Source of the DNA: Hyphomicrobium_A sp963745205
GTDB taxonomy: Bacteria > Pseudomonadota > Alphaproteobacteria > Rhizobiales > Hyphomicrobiaceae
Length of the DNA stretch: 64,000 bases
Direction: 5' to 3'
Assembly: GCA_963745205.1 (NCBI GenBank)
Contig: CAVUWX010000007.1
Location: 186,001-250,000 of the forward strand
Shown: positions 25,585-34,766 of the stretch, one piece after another
Position numbering within the stretch: the first letter of the stretch is position 1
Layout: the number at the start of each line of letters is the position of its first letter
Translations under genes and position numbers: made by a program
Notes under the pieces: generated by a model
What the model was told of the DNA's origin: nothing
What the model saw: the letters and a program-made list of their open reading frames with translations, nothing else
Database searches by the model: none

Positions 25585-26151
25585 ATGTCAATCACACGTA
25601 TGGCAGTCGCTGTCGTTTTGCTCGCGCTCATGTCAGCAGGAGCCTCGGCGCAAGTCGGCATCCGGATCGGTGGTGTCGGAATCGGACTGGGCCTACAGAC
25701 CCCGCCCCTATTCGGGGGACGTGAGCGTTCTGACCGCGTCGAGCGCTATCGCGCCCCGCAGCGCTCGGACCGAGTACAGCGCAAGCGGAACAATGACGAC
25801 GATGACGTGAAGACGGCAAAGAAGACGCCGGCGTCGGAGGAGTCAAAGGAGGCCAAGGCGCAGAACGAGAACTCGAGCATTGTCAGCGTCACCTCCGACA
25901 AGGATAAATCCGGCCCGACGACAACGCTCGTGACTGAGCAGAAGAAGACTGACGCGGCGAGGTCCGACACGTCGAAGTCCAACAACGAGAACTCGACCAT
26001 CGCAAGCTTAGCATCGGCCGCCACTGCGACGGCTGATCCAGTGAAGGCCGAGGTTACAAAGGCCGACACGGACGCCAGTGCGAAAACGGTCGGCATGTGC
26101 AAGCGGTATTTCCCGACGGTCGGCCAGACCGTTACGGTGCCTTGTGATTAA
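25585..26151 (+). CDS. secreted charged low-complexity protein with conserved Cys tail
   Basis: A 188-residue exported protein. The signal peptide is residues 1-22 (AVAVVLLALMSAGASA), followed by a Gly-rich segment (VGIRIGGVGIGLGL), then a long hydrophilic part rich in Arg, Asp, Lys, Ser and Thr with two copies of an NENS[ST]I element (QNENSSIVSV, NNENSTIASL). The C-terminus CKRYFPTVGQTVTVPCD has two Cys that could pair. A related tail ends the HtrA-like protein at 62449-63564. GGGAGGT at 25574-25580 supports the start. Function unknown. Confidence 0.68.
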   Translation: MSITRMAVAVVLLALMSAGASAQVGIRIGGVGIGLGLQTPPLFGGRERSDRVERYRAPQRSDRVQRKRNNDDDDVKTAKKTPASEESKEAKAQNENSSIVSVTSDKDKSGPTTTLVTEQKKTDAARSDTSKSNNENSTIASLASAATATADPVKAEVTKADTDASAKTVGMCKRYFPTVGQTVTVPCD

Positions 26152-26280
26152 TTCGCGCCCCTGAGGTTTCGAGCGGGCTTCAGCCAAGCCGAAACCTCAG
26201 TTCGCCACCGGCGACTCTGCCTCCGGCATGAACAGTTACGCGACCGAACTGAAGTCATTCGCTTTGCGGAAGAGGGTCAC

Positions 26281-26559
26281 GTGACGAGTAGCTATCTGGC
26301 GGCGGTCGGAACCGCGATTTTGGCATTGTTTATTCCATGTGCTGGTGCGAGTGGGCAGGGCTTGGGGATGCAGCTGGTCAATGAGGAGGCTACGATCCCT
26401 CCGCCAGATCAAGATCGTTTGGGCTGCGAAGCTTCACTCCAAGCGTACGACGATCGAGGCTGCGATAAGAATTGCTCTGACGAGTGCAAAAGGATCGGGT
26501 CGGACCTGAGCGGTTGTCAGAATATTGGGAAGCGCTCAGCGGTGGCGTGCCGGAAATGA
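26281..26559 (+). CDS. small secreted Cys-rich protein
   Basis: A 92-residue protein from a GTG start with a likely signal peptide (residues 1-25, AAVGTAILALFIPCAGASG). The mature part has seven Cys in about 45 residues (LGCEASLQAYDDRGCDKNC, DECKRIG, SGCQNIG, VACRK), suggesting a disulfide-stabilised periplasmic or extracellular domain. GAAGAGGG precedes the start. I do not recognise the family. It is the last of five small exported-protein genes in this stretch. Confidence 0.55.
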   Translation: MTSSYLAAVGTAILALFIPCAGASGQGLGMQLVNEEATIPPPDQDRLGCEASLQAYDDRGCDKNCSDECKRIGSDLSGCQNIGKRSAVACRK

Positions 26560-26954
26560 CGGGTTGAGCCGGCGCAGCAGTCGGCGCAGTTTGCGTGCCG
26601 TAGGCGGTTCTTATCCTGTATCGCGGCGTTCGCCCTGATCACGTCGAGCGCGACCCTGGTGTTCGACAGAAGGCACGCCAATCCATTTTGGAGTGGCCCC
26701 CGTCCGCCAAAAGTTCAACCAAGCGCTTGATATTCGGTCATTCCGTGATTCCGTCACACCACCCACGGACGGCGAACCGCGCCTGCAGCAACCTCGCCGC
26801 CGGCTCATACCTGTTGCGGCCGCTGCTCGATAGCCTGTCACGCGGCTTCCGCGAGCCCTGAGCTGGGCTGGCTCGGCCACCGGTCCGCCGGCACATCAAT
26901 TGCCCTATGCGGGGCAGTTATCGCCGGATCGGCAGGCCCCGCAGCATAGTGCGG
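26560..26954. other. intergenic stretch with no supported gene
   Basis: Between the Cys-rich protein gene and the converging porin gene. A minus-strand frame at 26611-26880 has no ribosome binding site and an Arg/Gly-rich composition typical of a chance frame in GC-rich DNA. I see no strong hairpin with T-tract at the porin end. Confidence 0.4.
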
Positions 26955-28226
26955 CTAGAAATTCATGAGCGCGCCAACACTGACATAGCGGAAATCGTCG
27001 AGGTCGCCGGGGCCGGTACCCGAGATAGCGGCCCTATGCTCGCGATATTTCATCCACACCGATAGCGAGGCGGCGTCGATTTCCTGCACGGCGCCGATGC
27101 CGAAGCGGCCAAAGTCGCTGCCCGTGGCTCCCGCCGCCAGCGCATTGGGCGAAAGCTGATCGATATATCGGCCGTACTCGCCGAACAGGATCGTGTGGCC
27201 AAGGCTGATCCACTGCCGCCGCACACCGCCCTTCACATACCATTGCTGCGAGTTGGGTTCGATGAAGCCGCCCAAGGTGCGCTTACCGTTGTTGTCCTCC
27301 TCTCCATAGGCGCAATGGATAAAGAGACCGGTGGCGAGATGCTCGGCGTAGCCACCCGCCTGGAAGAAGGCGGAGTCCTTGTCCCGCGACACCGGCGGCG
27401 GCTGCGTGAGCTCGTCCGTATTGACCGAGTAACCCGCGCCGAATGCGAGTTTGAACCCTGCCGCCTCACCCGAATAGCGCCCGACGATTTCCCAATCGTC
27501 GTCCACACCCCAGCTCGCTGACATGGAGAAACCGGCGAGCGTGGGGCTGTCGTAGCGCACGCCTTCCATGACAATTCCGTCGCAGTCGCCGCCCCACGGC
27601 CGCGCCTGGGAGTAGCAATAGCCGAAGTCGCCCCAGCGTAAGCCGAGCAGTGCGCCGTCGCGGCGCAAGAAGAAGCTGCCGCCGTCGAACAGCACATAGT
27701 TGGCGATGAGCTGCGTTCCCGAAAGGTCGGTGAACATCGCCGCGCTTTTGGCGGCCATCGCGTTCTTGCCAACGCTGAGCTTGCCCAGCTCCTTGCTGGC
27801 CACGTACCAGTACGACATCTGCACATTGAGACCCTGATCGATGACGGATGCGCTTTGACTGAGGCCCATCGAGTTATCGCTAAGATCTTGGATACGCATG
27901 AGGTAGCCAGCCTTCCAGCCGGGCGCGATGGTCGCCTCTCCAGTCAGACGAAGGTTCGTCGCCTGCGTCGGCCCGATGTCGGAGATGTAAGCGTTGCTTT
28001 CAACGCCATCGTCCCAGAACATGATCTGTTTGGTTACGTAGCCGGTGATTGTCAGCGACACCTTGCGGTTGCCCCTGCGCGCTGCCACTGCCTCCAACTC
28101 GGCGATGCTTTCCTCCAAGTCGGTGCAACAATCGCCTGCAAGATCCGCAGCCTCCGCCACAGCGGAACCGGAGAGGATCGAAGCGGCTAGGGCCGCAAGT
28201 CTCAATGCTTTGAATTTCTGCCACAC
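26955..28226 (-). CDS. alphaproteobacterial porin, distal gene of the nitrate operon
   Basis: Outer-membrane porin of the alphaproteobacterial Porin_2 type, about 423 residues. After a signal peptide (LRLAALAASILSGSAVAEA) the mature protein starts ADLAGDCCTDLEESIAELEA with a short coiled coil, then KVSLTITGYVTKQIMFWDDG, the first strand of the barrel. It ends in Phe (RYVSVGALMNF), the usual outer-membrane insertion signal. No in-frame ATG fits; GTG at 28226 or TTG at 28247 are the choices. It starts within about 30 bases of the cobA stop in the same direction, so it is probably the last gene of the narK-nirBD-nasA-cobA transcript. A paralogue is at 53034-54371. Confidence 0.87.
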   Translation of the reverse strand: MWQKFKALRLAALAASILSGSAVAEAADLAGDCCTDLEESIAELEAVAARRGNRKVSLTITGYVTKQIMFWDDGVESNAYISDIGPTQATNLRLTGEATIAPGWKAGYLMRIQDLSDNSMGLSQSASVIDQGLNVQMSYWYVASKELGKLSVGKNAMAAKSAAMFTDLSGTQLIANYVLFDGGSFFLRRDGALLGLRWGDFGYCYSQARPWGGDCDGIVMEGVRYDSPTLAGFSMSASWGVDDDWEIVGRYSGEAAGFKLAFGAGYSVNTDELTQPPPVSRDKDSAFFQAGGYAEHLATGLFIHCAYGEEDNNGKRTLGGFIEPNSQQWYVKGGVRRQWISLGHTILFGEYGRYIDQLSPNALAAGATGSDFGRFGIGAVQEIDAASLSVWMKYREHRAAISGTGPGDLDDFRYVSVGALMNF

Positions 28227-28253
28227 GCTACGCGCCGCTCCACGCAACAGCCC

Positions 28254-29249
28254 CTACTGAACCCCCGCGCCTCTGCCGAGCGAGGCGCACTTGAACCTTG
28301 CTTCCGTGTGCTCAGCCGTCGGCAGCTCCATCGCTTTCGGTCGGACGGATGCTCCAATCAGGATGATGCACGGGTCGTCGCTTGCAATGGCAGCGATGCG
28401 TTCGGGCAGCGTGGCGAGCGTCGCCGCAAGCACGAGCTCGGACGGCCGCGTCGCGTTGAATACGGCGGCGGCCGGATGGCTCGCGGCAAGCCCGCGCCGC
28501 ATCAGCTCGGCGCATAGCTCGCCGATCGTTGCTTTCGGCATATAGACGGCGGTCGTCGCTTTGGGATCGGCGAGACCAGCCCAGTCGAGGTCGTCGGGGA
28601 GGCGCCCGTTTTCCGCATGCCCCGTTATCGCCTGGAAACGGCGCGCACCGCGGCGGCGCGTGAGCGGCACGTTGAGGCTTGCCGCGGCCCCCTGCGCAGC
28701 CGAGATGCCGGGGATCACGCTGAAAGGGATGTCGGCGCCCTCGAGCGCGGAAAGTTCCTCCTCCAGGCGGCCGAACATCAGCGGGTCACCGGCCTTGAGC
28801 CGCACGACGCGCCGACCTGCCGCTGCGAGCGCCACCATCAGTCCGTTGATGTCGTCCTGCTTACAGGCTTTGCCATAGCCCTTTTTGCCAACGGCGATGC
28901 GATCGGCGCCGGCTGGAACAAGAGCCAGCACCTCCGCAGAGACCAAATGATCATAGAGGACGACATCGGCGCCCCGCAGCGCTTGCAGCGCCTTGAGCGT
29001 CAACAGCTCCGGGTCGCCGGGCCCCGCGCCGACAAGCACGACCCGGCCAGCCTCCCGGCGTCTGACGCGAAACGAAGCCGGCGCGACGGCGCGGATGGTT
29101 TTCTGCCCCTCCCGCGAGGTGGTGCTGCGCAGGCCGGCACCCACCTCGGCCCCCGCGCGCAAGAGCCCTCCGACACGATCGATAAGCGCGCCGAGGTATG
29201 TCCGGTCCGGGGGCGCGGTCTCGATCAAGGGCTCTGACAGTGCGTGCAT
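28254..29249 (-). CDS. cobA: uroporphyrinogen-III C-methyltransferase
   Basis: SAM-dependent methylase converting uroporphyrinogen III to precorrin-2, the precursor of siroheme needed by NirB. The core starts GRVVLVGAGPGDPELLTLKA, with VVLYDHLVS, RLKAGDPLMFGRLEEE and VIPGISAAQGAAASLNVPLT, all signatures of the family. The predicted 331 residues include about 65 N-terminal residues before the core with no recognised domain. The start at 29249 lies 13 bases after the nasA stop, consistent with the same operon. Confidence 0.93.
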   Translation of the reverse strand: MHALSEPLIETAPPDRTYLGALIDRVGGLLRAGAEVGAGLRSTTSREGQKTIRAVAPASFRVRRREAGRVVLVGAGPGDPELLTLKALQALRGADVVLYDHLVSAEVLALVPAGADRIAVGKKGYGKACKQDDINGLMVALAAAGRRVVRLKAGDPLMFGRLEEELSALEGADIPFSVIPGISAAQGAAASLNVPLTRRRGARRFQAITGHAENGRLPDDLDWAGLADPKATTAVYMPKATIGELCAELMRRGLAASHPAAAVFNATRPSELVLAATLATLPERIAAIASDDPCIILIGASVRPKAMELPTAEHTEARFKCASLGRGAGVQ

Positions 29250-29262
29250 TGACGCGCTCCTT

Positions 29263-31956
29263 TCAAGCCGGCGCAACGACCGCGCGCTGAACGGCGAGCG
29301 CCGTCTCGCAAGCGCGATTTGCGTCCAAGATGGCGCGGATCTCCGCGCGGCAAGACCCGCAATTGCTGCCGGCCTGCAAGGTCTCCCCAATCGCTGCGAC
29401 GGTGTTGCAGCCGCGTGCCGCCGCAGCGACAATCTCGCCCGCGCCGACGCCAAAGCACGAGCAGATGATAGCGCCGCGATCGAGCACTCCCTGGCCGGGG
29501 CGCCCCGCAATGATCGAAAGCCGTGCTCGGCGATGGGAATGCCGCGCCGAAAGCTGCCCGATCGCCCAATCGCGCGAGACTGCCACGGGCTCGCGCGCCA
29601 GAAACACCGCGCCGACCAGACGCTCGCCCTCAAAGCAGGCGAACCGGTGCTGCCCGGCTTCGACGTCATGATAGGCGATGGTCTCGACAGAAGCTTCGGC
29701 GCAGACCAGGCCGGCGACGAAGCCCGCCCATTCCCTATCCTTGGACGCGAACGCCAGCTCCACGCGCCAGCCGCCCTTGCACTTGGCGATCGCCCAGTAC
29801 TCCGCGTCGATGCTCGTCGGCTTCTCCCGGAGCACGCTAAATCCGTAGGTCGCAGCCACAAACCGTTCGATGCGCGCCGCGATGTTTTTCGACGCCGGCT
29901 GCCCCGATACTGCGTCGGTGACGGCCGGCGCCAGAACGTCGACGCGCGCACGGGCGGCGAACTGATCGTTCCAGTGCATAGGCACGAAGATCGACCCGAC
30001 CTGCTGGCGCGGCGAGATTAGCGCGCGCACGAGCACGGCACCAAGTCCGGTGGAGACGCGGACGATGTCGGCGTCGACGATCCGATGGCGTACCGCGTCG
30101 TGCGGATTTATCTCGACGAACGGCTCGGCAGAGTGCTGCGACAAGCGCTGACTTTTGCCGCTGCGGGTCATTGTGTGCCAGTGATCGCGCACCCGGCCCG
30201 TGTTGAGCGTGAGTGGGAACGCGGTCGTTCGCCGCTCGACGGCGCTTGCGCGGACCGCAACGAAGCGGGCCTTCGCATCCGCCGTGAAGAACTTTCCGTC
30301 GGCAAACAGGCGCGGGCTCGAGCTCAAGCCGGCCGTACGCGGCCACTGGAACGGCTCCAAGGTATCGAACTGCGCCGCGCTGATCTGCGCCAGTGCACCG
30401 ATATCGAAATCCCGCGTTCCCCCGTTCTCAAAATGCGATAGCGCCGCATGCTCGGCGAAAATCTCCGCGGGCGAGGCATAGTCGAAGCCCGCACCGTAGC
30501 CCATGCGCTTGCCGACTTCGCACACGATCCACCAATCCGGGCGTGCCTCGGCAGGCAGCGGCAGGAAGCTCCTCTGGCGGGAGATGCGCCGCTCCGAGTT
30601 GGTGACGGTGCCATCCTTCTCTCCCCAAGCCGCGGCTGGCAGGCGCACGTGTGCCAAGCGCGCTGTGTCGGTGGCGCCGGTCACGTCCGAGACGACGACG
30701 AACGGGCAGGCGGCGATCGCCGCCTCGACGTTGCCGGCCTCCGGCATGGATACGACGGGATTGGTCGCCATAATCCACAGCGCCTTGATGCGACCGTCGG
30801 CGACGGCGCGGAACATATCGACGGCCTTGAGACCAGGCTTCGAGGCGATTGTGGGCGAGTGCCAGAACCGCCGCACGCGGTCGCGATGCGTCGCATCTTC
30901 GATGTTCATATGCGCGGCAAGCGCATTGGCCAGCCCGCCGACCTCGCGGCCACCCATGGCGTTGGGCTGCCCGGTCACCGAGAAGGGTCCCATGCCCGGC
31001 TTGCCGATACGACCGGTCGCCAGATGGCAGTTGATGATGGCGTTGACCTTGTCGGTGCCTGATGCCGACTGGTTGACACCCTGGCTGTAGATCGTGACCG
31101 TCCTCTCGGTCGCAACGAACAGCCCGAAGAATTCTTCCAGCGTCGCGGCGGCAATGCCCGTCTGGCGGACCACGCCGTACATATCGAGCGCCTCGGCGGC
31201 GCCCACCGCTTCCTTGAAGCCGGTCGTGTGCGCGGCGATGTATCGGCGCTTGATGGCGCGGCTGCGCGCGACGTACCTGAGCAGGCCGAGAAACAGCACC
31301 ACGTCGCCGTCCGGCTTGATCGGCAGATGCAGGTCGGCGATGTCGGCCGTCATCGTGCGGCGCGGATCGACTAGCACGACCTTCATCCCGGGCCGCATCT
31401 CCTTGGCCGCCGCAATGCGCTGATAGAGCACGGGGTGGCACCAGGAGAGATTGGAGCCGACCAGCACAACGAGGTCCGCCAGCTCGAGATCCTCGTAGCA
31501 CCCCGGCACCGTGTCCGAGCCGAAGGCGCGCTTGTGCCCGGCGACGGAGGAGGCCATGCAAAGCCGCGAGTTGGTGTCGATGTTGGCCGAGCCGATGAAG
31601 CCCTTCATCAGCTTGTTGGCGACGTAGTAGTCCTCCGTCATCAACTGGCCAGACACGTAGAACGCGACCGAGTCTGGCCCGTGCTCGCGGATCGCGCGCT
31701 GAAACTTCGCGGCGACGAGATCGAGTGCGTTGTCCCAGCTTGCTCGAGCGCCCGATACCTCTGGGAACAGCAGCCTGTCTTCGAGACCGACGGTCTCCGC
31801 CAGCGCCGAGCCCTTGGAGCAGAGCCGGCCGAAGTTTGCCGGATGGTCAGGATCGCCGCCTATATAAACGTAGCCATTCGGCGCGATCCCTGCGAGCACA
31901 CCACAACCGACGCCACAGTAGGGGCAGGTCGTCTTTGTGCATTTCGCCGCCATCAT
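29263..31956 (-). CDS. nasA: assimilatory nitrate reductase catalytic subunit
   Basis: Cytoplasmic molybdopterin enzyme reducing nitrate to nitrite, 897 residues. The N-terminal 4Fe-4S motif is CPYCGVGCGV with LCSKGSAL. The Mo-bis-MGD domains follow (DTNSRLCMASSVAGHKRAFG, with the Cys as likely Mo ligand, then VLVDPRRTMTADIADLHLPI and LNTGRVRDHWHTMTRSGK). The C-terminus carries a BFD-like 2Fe-2S domain (IICSCFGVGAGEIVAAAARG, SNCGSCRAEI), typical of NasA types that take electrons from NADH-linked or flavodoxin partners. It starts 9 bases after nirD stops. No separate diaphorase subunit is visible in the operon. Confidence 0.94.
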   Translation of the reverse strand: MMAAKCTKTTCPYCGVGCGVLAGIAPNGYVYIGGDPDHPANFGRLCSKGSALAETVGLEDRLLFPEVSGARASWDNALDLVAAKFQRAIREHGPDSVAFYVSGQLMTEDYYVANKLMKGFIGSANIDTNSRLCMASSVAGHKRAFGSDTVPGCYEDLELADLVVLVGSNLSWCHPVLYQRIAAAKEMRPGMKVVLVDPRRTMTADIADLHLPIKPDGDVVLFLGLLRYVARSRAIKRRYIAAHTTGFKEAVGAAEALDMYGVVRQTGIAAATLEEFFGLFVATERTVTIYSQGVNQSASGTDKVNAIINCHLATGRIGKPGMGPFSVTGQPNAMGGREVGGLANALAAHMNIEDATHRDRVRRFWHSPTIASKPGLKAVDMFRAVADGRIKALWIMATNPVVSMPEAGNVEAAIAACPFVVVSDVTGATDTARLAHVRLPAAAWGEKDGTVTNSERRISRQRSFLPLPAEARPDWWIVCEVGKRMGYGAGFDYASPAEIFAEHAALSHFENGGTRDFDIGALAQISAAQFDTLEPFQWPRTAGLSSSPRLFADGKFFTADAKARFVAVRASAVERRTTAFPLTLNTGRVRDHWHTMTRSGKSQRLSQHSAEPFVEINPHDAVRHRIVDADIVRVSTGLGAVLVRALISPRQQVGSIFVPMHWNDQFAARARVDVLAPAVTDAVSGQPASKNIAARIERFVAATYGFSVLREKPTSIDAEYWAIAKCKGGWRVELAFASKDREWAGFVAGLVCAEASVETIAYHDVEAGQHRFACFEGERLVGAVFLAREPVAVSRDWAIGQLSARHSHRRARLSIIAGRPGQGVLDRGAIICSCFGVGAGEIVAAAARGCNTVAAIGETLQAGSNCGSCRAEIRAILDANRACETALAVQRAVVAPA

Positions 31957-31965
31957 GCCGATACC

Positions 31966-32295
31966 TCAGGCCGCGCGACCGGTTTGCGCTTCGAGCGCGA
32001 TGAAGAGCGTCTCGCCCTCGACCTTGATCGGGATCGTGCGCACACACCCCTGATCGGCACCTTGCGCCTTGCCGGTCTCGAACGAGATGACCCAGTTATG
32101 CAGCGGGCAGGTCACCGAGGCGCCATGCACGATGCCCTGGCTGAGCGGCCCGCCTTTGTGCGGGCAGCGGTCCTCGATGGCGAAGACACGATCTTCGGCC
32201 GTCCGGAATACGGCGATCTTTCCGGAGGCCGTGACGACGCAACGCGCGCCGCGGCGCGGGATGTCGGAGATGCGACCGATGACGACCCAGTTCAT
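31966..32295 (-). CDS. nirD: nitrite reductase small subunit
   Basis: Rieske-fold small subunit of NADH-dependent assimilatory nitrite reductase, 109 residues. It has CPHKGGPLSQG and CPLHNW, the two Cys-x-His elements expected for a Rieske 2Fe-2S site. The surrounding strand pattern is normal (RCVVTASGKIAVFRTAEDRV). It starts 3 bases after the nirB stop, indicating coupling with NirB. Confidence 0.94.
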   Translation of the reverse strand: MNWVVIGRISDIPRRGARCVVTASGKIAVFRTAEDRVFAIEDRCPHKGGPLSQGIVHGASVTCPLHNWVISFETGKAQGADQGCVRTIPIKVEGETLFIALEAQTGRAA

Positions 32296-32298
32296 CCG

Positions 32299-34749
32299 CT
32301 ACTCCGCCGCCTGCGCCAGGCCGAGCGCCGCCAGCGGGCGGAACTCGTTCTTGTGCAGCCCCGAGACCCGTTCCGACCACGGGTCCACTTGGGCAAATCT
32401 CTGGGAGAAGACGAAGCGATCGAAGAACACCTTGCGCCGCTCGACATCGTCGAGAACCTGGCGGCGGATTTCGGCGACGCCGACGCGCTTCGCCCACTTG
32501 TAGATGCGCTCCAGGTAGCGCGCCTGCTCGCGGTACATCTGCACCAGCGCGACGATCACTTCGAGCGCCTCGTCATCGGTCTTGACGAGGCCGAGCACCT
32601 CGGTGCCCTTGATATCGAGGCCGGCCGCGCCAGCGAAATGGATTTCGAAGCCGGACTCGACGCACACGACGCCGACGTCCTTGCACGTCGCCTCGGCGCA
32701 ATTGCGCGGACACCCCGAGACTGCCATCTTGACCTTGGCCGGCGTCCACGAGCCCCACATGAACTTCTCGATGCGGATGCCGAACCCGGTCGAATCCTGC
32801 GTGCCGAAGCGGCACCAGTCGGTGCCAACGCACGTTTTCACCGTGCGCAACCCCTTGGCGTAGGCGTGGCCGGAGACGAACCCCGCCTTGCCGAGATCAG
32901 CCCACACCGCGGGCAGGTCCTCTTTCCTCACGCCGAGCATGTCGATGCGTTGGCCGCCGGTGACCTTCACCGTAGGGATCGCGAACTTGTCGACCACGTC
33001 GGCGATGGCGCGCAGCTCCTTGGCGCTCGTGACACCTCCCCACATGCGCGGCACGACGGAATAGGTCCCATCCTTCTGGATGTTGGCGTGCGCGCGCTCG
33101 TTGATGAAGCGCGACTGGTAGTCGTCGGCGTACTCGCCGGGCCAATCGCAGACGAGATAGTAGTTGAGCGCCGGGCGGCACTTCGCGCACCCGCATGAGC
33201 TCTTCCACTCGAGCTCCTGCATGACTGCGTAAATGGTCCTGAGGCTCTTCGCCTTGATCAGCCGACGCACGTCGTCATGGCCGAGCGAGGTGCAGGCGCA
33301 GATCGCCTGGACCGCGTTCGGGTTGTAGGCGTCGCCGAGCGTCAGCGTCATGAGCTGCTCAACGAGACCGGTGCATGAGCCGCATGAGGCCGATGCCTTG
33401 CTGTGCGCGCGCACATCGTCGAGCGTGCTTAGTCCCCTCTCCTTGATCAGGCCCGTGATCTTGCCCTTGCACACGCCGTTGCAGCCGCAGATCTCTGCGT
33501 CATCGGGCAACGCTGCAACGGCCGCCATAGGGTCCAGCGGCGACCCTCCCTGATAGGCCTGGCCGAAGATCAGGGTTTCACGCATGTCGGTAATGTCGAT
33601 CTTGCGCTTCTTCAGATCGTTGAACCAAGCGCCGTCCGCGGTCTCGCCGTACAGCACCGTGCCGATGATGCGGTTGTCCTTGAGCACCAGACGCTTGTAG
33701 ACGCCGGCGGTAGCGTCTCGCAGGACGATCTCCTGGCGGTCGTCGCCGTCGGCGAAATCGCCGAGCGAGAAGACATCGATGCCCGTCACCTTAAGCTTGG
33801 TGGGGGTGTCGTTGTGCACGAAGGCCGCCTTGCGGTCGCCGACGAGATGCGCCGCGGCGACGCGCGCCATCTCGTAGAGCGGCGCCACGAGGCCGTAAAC
33901 CTGACCTCCGACCTCGGCGCATTCGCCGAGCGCGATGATGTCGGGATCGGACGTGCGCATGCCCGCATCGACCACGATGCCACGATTGACCGCGAGACCG
34001 GCTTCCTTCGCTAGGCCGGCGTTGGGGCGGATGCCGGCGGCCATCACCACGAGCGTCGCTGCAACGATATGACCATCCGCGAGCTCGATCCCCTCGACCC
34101 TGCGCTCTCCCAGGATCGCCTTGGTCTGCGCCTTGGTGATGACTTTGATGCCCCGCTCCTCCAATGCCCGCTGCAGGAGGTAGCCCGCCGCCGGATCGAG
34201 TTGCCGCTCCATCAGCGTCGGCATCAGGTGCAGGACGGTGACGTCCATGTCGCGTGAACTGAGTCCGGCTGCCGCTTCGAGCCCGAGCAGCCCGCCGCCG
34301 ATGACGACCGCCTTAGCGCGCGACTGCGCGGCGACGAGCATGGCATTGACATCATCGAGGTCGCGATAGGTGAGGACGCCCGGCAGGTTGTTTCCCGGCA
34401 CCGGCAGGATCAGCGGCACCGAGCCCGTTGCAATCACCAGTTTGTCGTAGGGCTGCGTCACGCCGCGATCGGAGGTCACGGTCTTCGCCGCGCGGTTGAT
34501 CGCGTTGACCTTGTGGCCCTTGTAAAGCGTGATGCCGTTCTTGATGTACCAGCCGTCGCCGTGAATGACGATCTGCTCGAAGTCCTTCTCGCCGGAAAGC
34601 ACCGGCGACAACATAATGCGGTCGTAGTTGACGCGCGGCTCGGCGTTGAAGATCGTGACGTCGTAGCGACCGGGCGCCGCCTCCAAGAGATGCTCGAGCA
34701 TGCGTCCCGGCGCCATGCCGTTGCCAATGATGACGAGTTTTTCGGTCAT
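32299..34749 (-). CDS. nirB: NADH-dependent nitrite reductase large subunit
   Basis: Siroheme enzyme reducing nitrite to ammonium in the cytoplasm, 816 residues. The N-terminal FAD/NAD domain begins MTEKLVIIGNGMAPGRMLEH with AVVIGGGLLGLEAAAGL. Two BFD-like Cys clusters follow (EICGCNGVCKGKITG, ASCGSCTGLVEQ; then ICACTSLGH and SCGCAKCRPAL). The sulfite/nitrite reductase domain contributes CVGTDWCRFGTQDSTGFG and SGCPRNCAEATCKDVGVV, the latter with the siroheme-4Fe-4S cysteines. The start at 34749 is fixed by MTEK at the beginning of the Rossmann strand. It is the second gene of the nas operon, 17 bases after narK. Confidence 0.95.
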   Translation of the reverse strand: MTEKLVIIGNGMAPGRMLEHLLEAAPGRYDVTIFNAEPRVNYDRIMLSPVLSGEKDFEQIVIHGDGWYIKNGITLYKGHKVNAINRAAKTVTSDRGVTQPYDKLVIATGSVPLILPVPGNNLPGVLTYRDLDDVNAMLVAAQSRAKAVVIGGGLLGLEAAAGLSSRDMDVTVLHLMPTLMERQLDPAAGYLLQRALEERGIKVITKAQTKAILGERRVEGIELADGHIVAATLVVMAAGIRPNAGLAKEAGLAVNRGIVVDAGMRTSDPDIIALGECAEVGGQVYGLVAPLYEMARVAAAHLVGDRKAAFVHNDTPTKLKVTGIDVFSLGDFADGDDRQEIVLRDATAGVYKRLVLKDNRIIGTVLYGETADGAWFNDLKKRKIDITDMRETLIFGQAYQGGSPLDPMAAVAALPDDAEICGCNGVCKGKITGLIKERGLSTLDDVRAHSKASASCGSCTGLVEQLMTLTLGDAYNPNAVQAICACTSLGHDDVRRLIKAKSLRTIYAVMQELEWKSSCGCAKCRPALNYYLVCDWPGEYADDYQSRFINERAHANIQKDGTYSVVPRMWGGVTSAKELRAIADVVDKFAIPTVKVTGGQRIDMLGVRKEDLPAVWADLGKAGFVSGHAYAKGLRTVKTCVGTDWCRFGTQDSTGFGIRIEKFMWGSWTPAKVKMAVSGCPRNCAEATCKDVGVVCVESGFEIHFAGAAGLDIKGTEVLGLVKTDDEALEVIVALVQMYREQARYLERIYKWAKRVGVAEIRRQVLDDVERRKVFFDRFVFSQRFAQVDPWSERVSGLHKNEFRPLAALGLAQAAE

Positions 34750-34766
34750 GCGCGGTGCTTCTCTCC

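Noticed and set aside
26611..26880. Minus-strand 89-codon frame as a gene
   Set aside because: No Shine-Dalgarno, Arg/Gly-rich composition and no recognisable domain.
31435..33198. 587-codon plus-strand frame antisense to nasA, nirD and nirB
   Set aside because: The opposite strand has clear enzyme motifs; this frame has none and shows codon-shadow composition.
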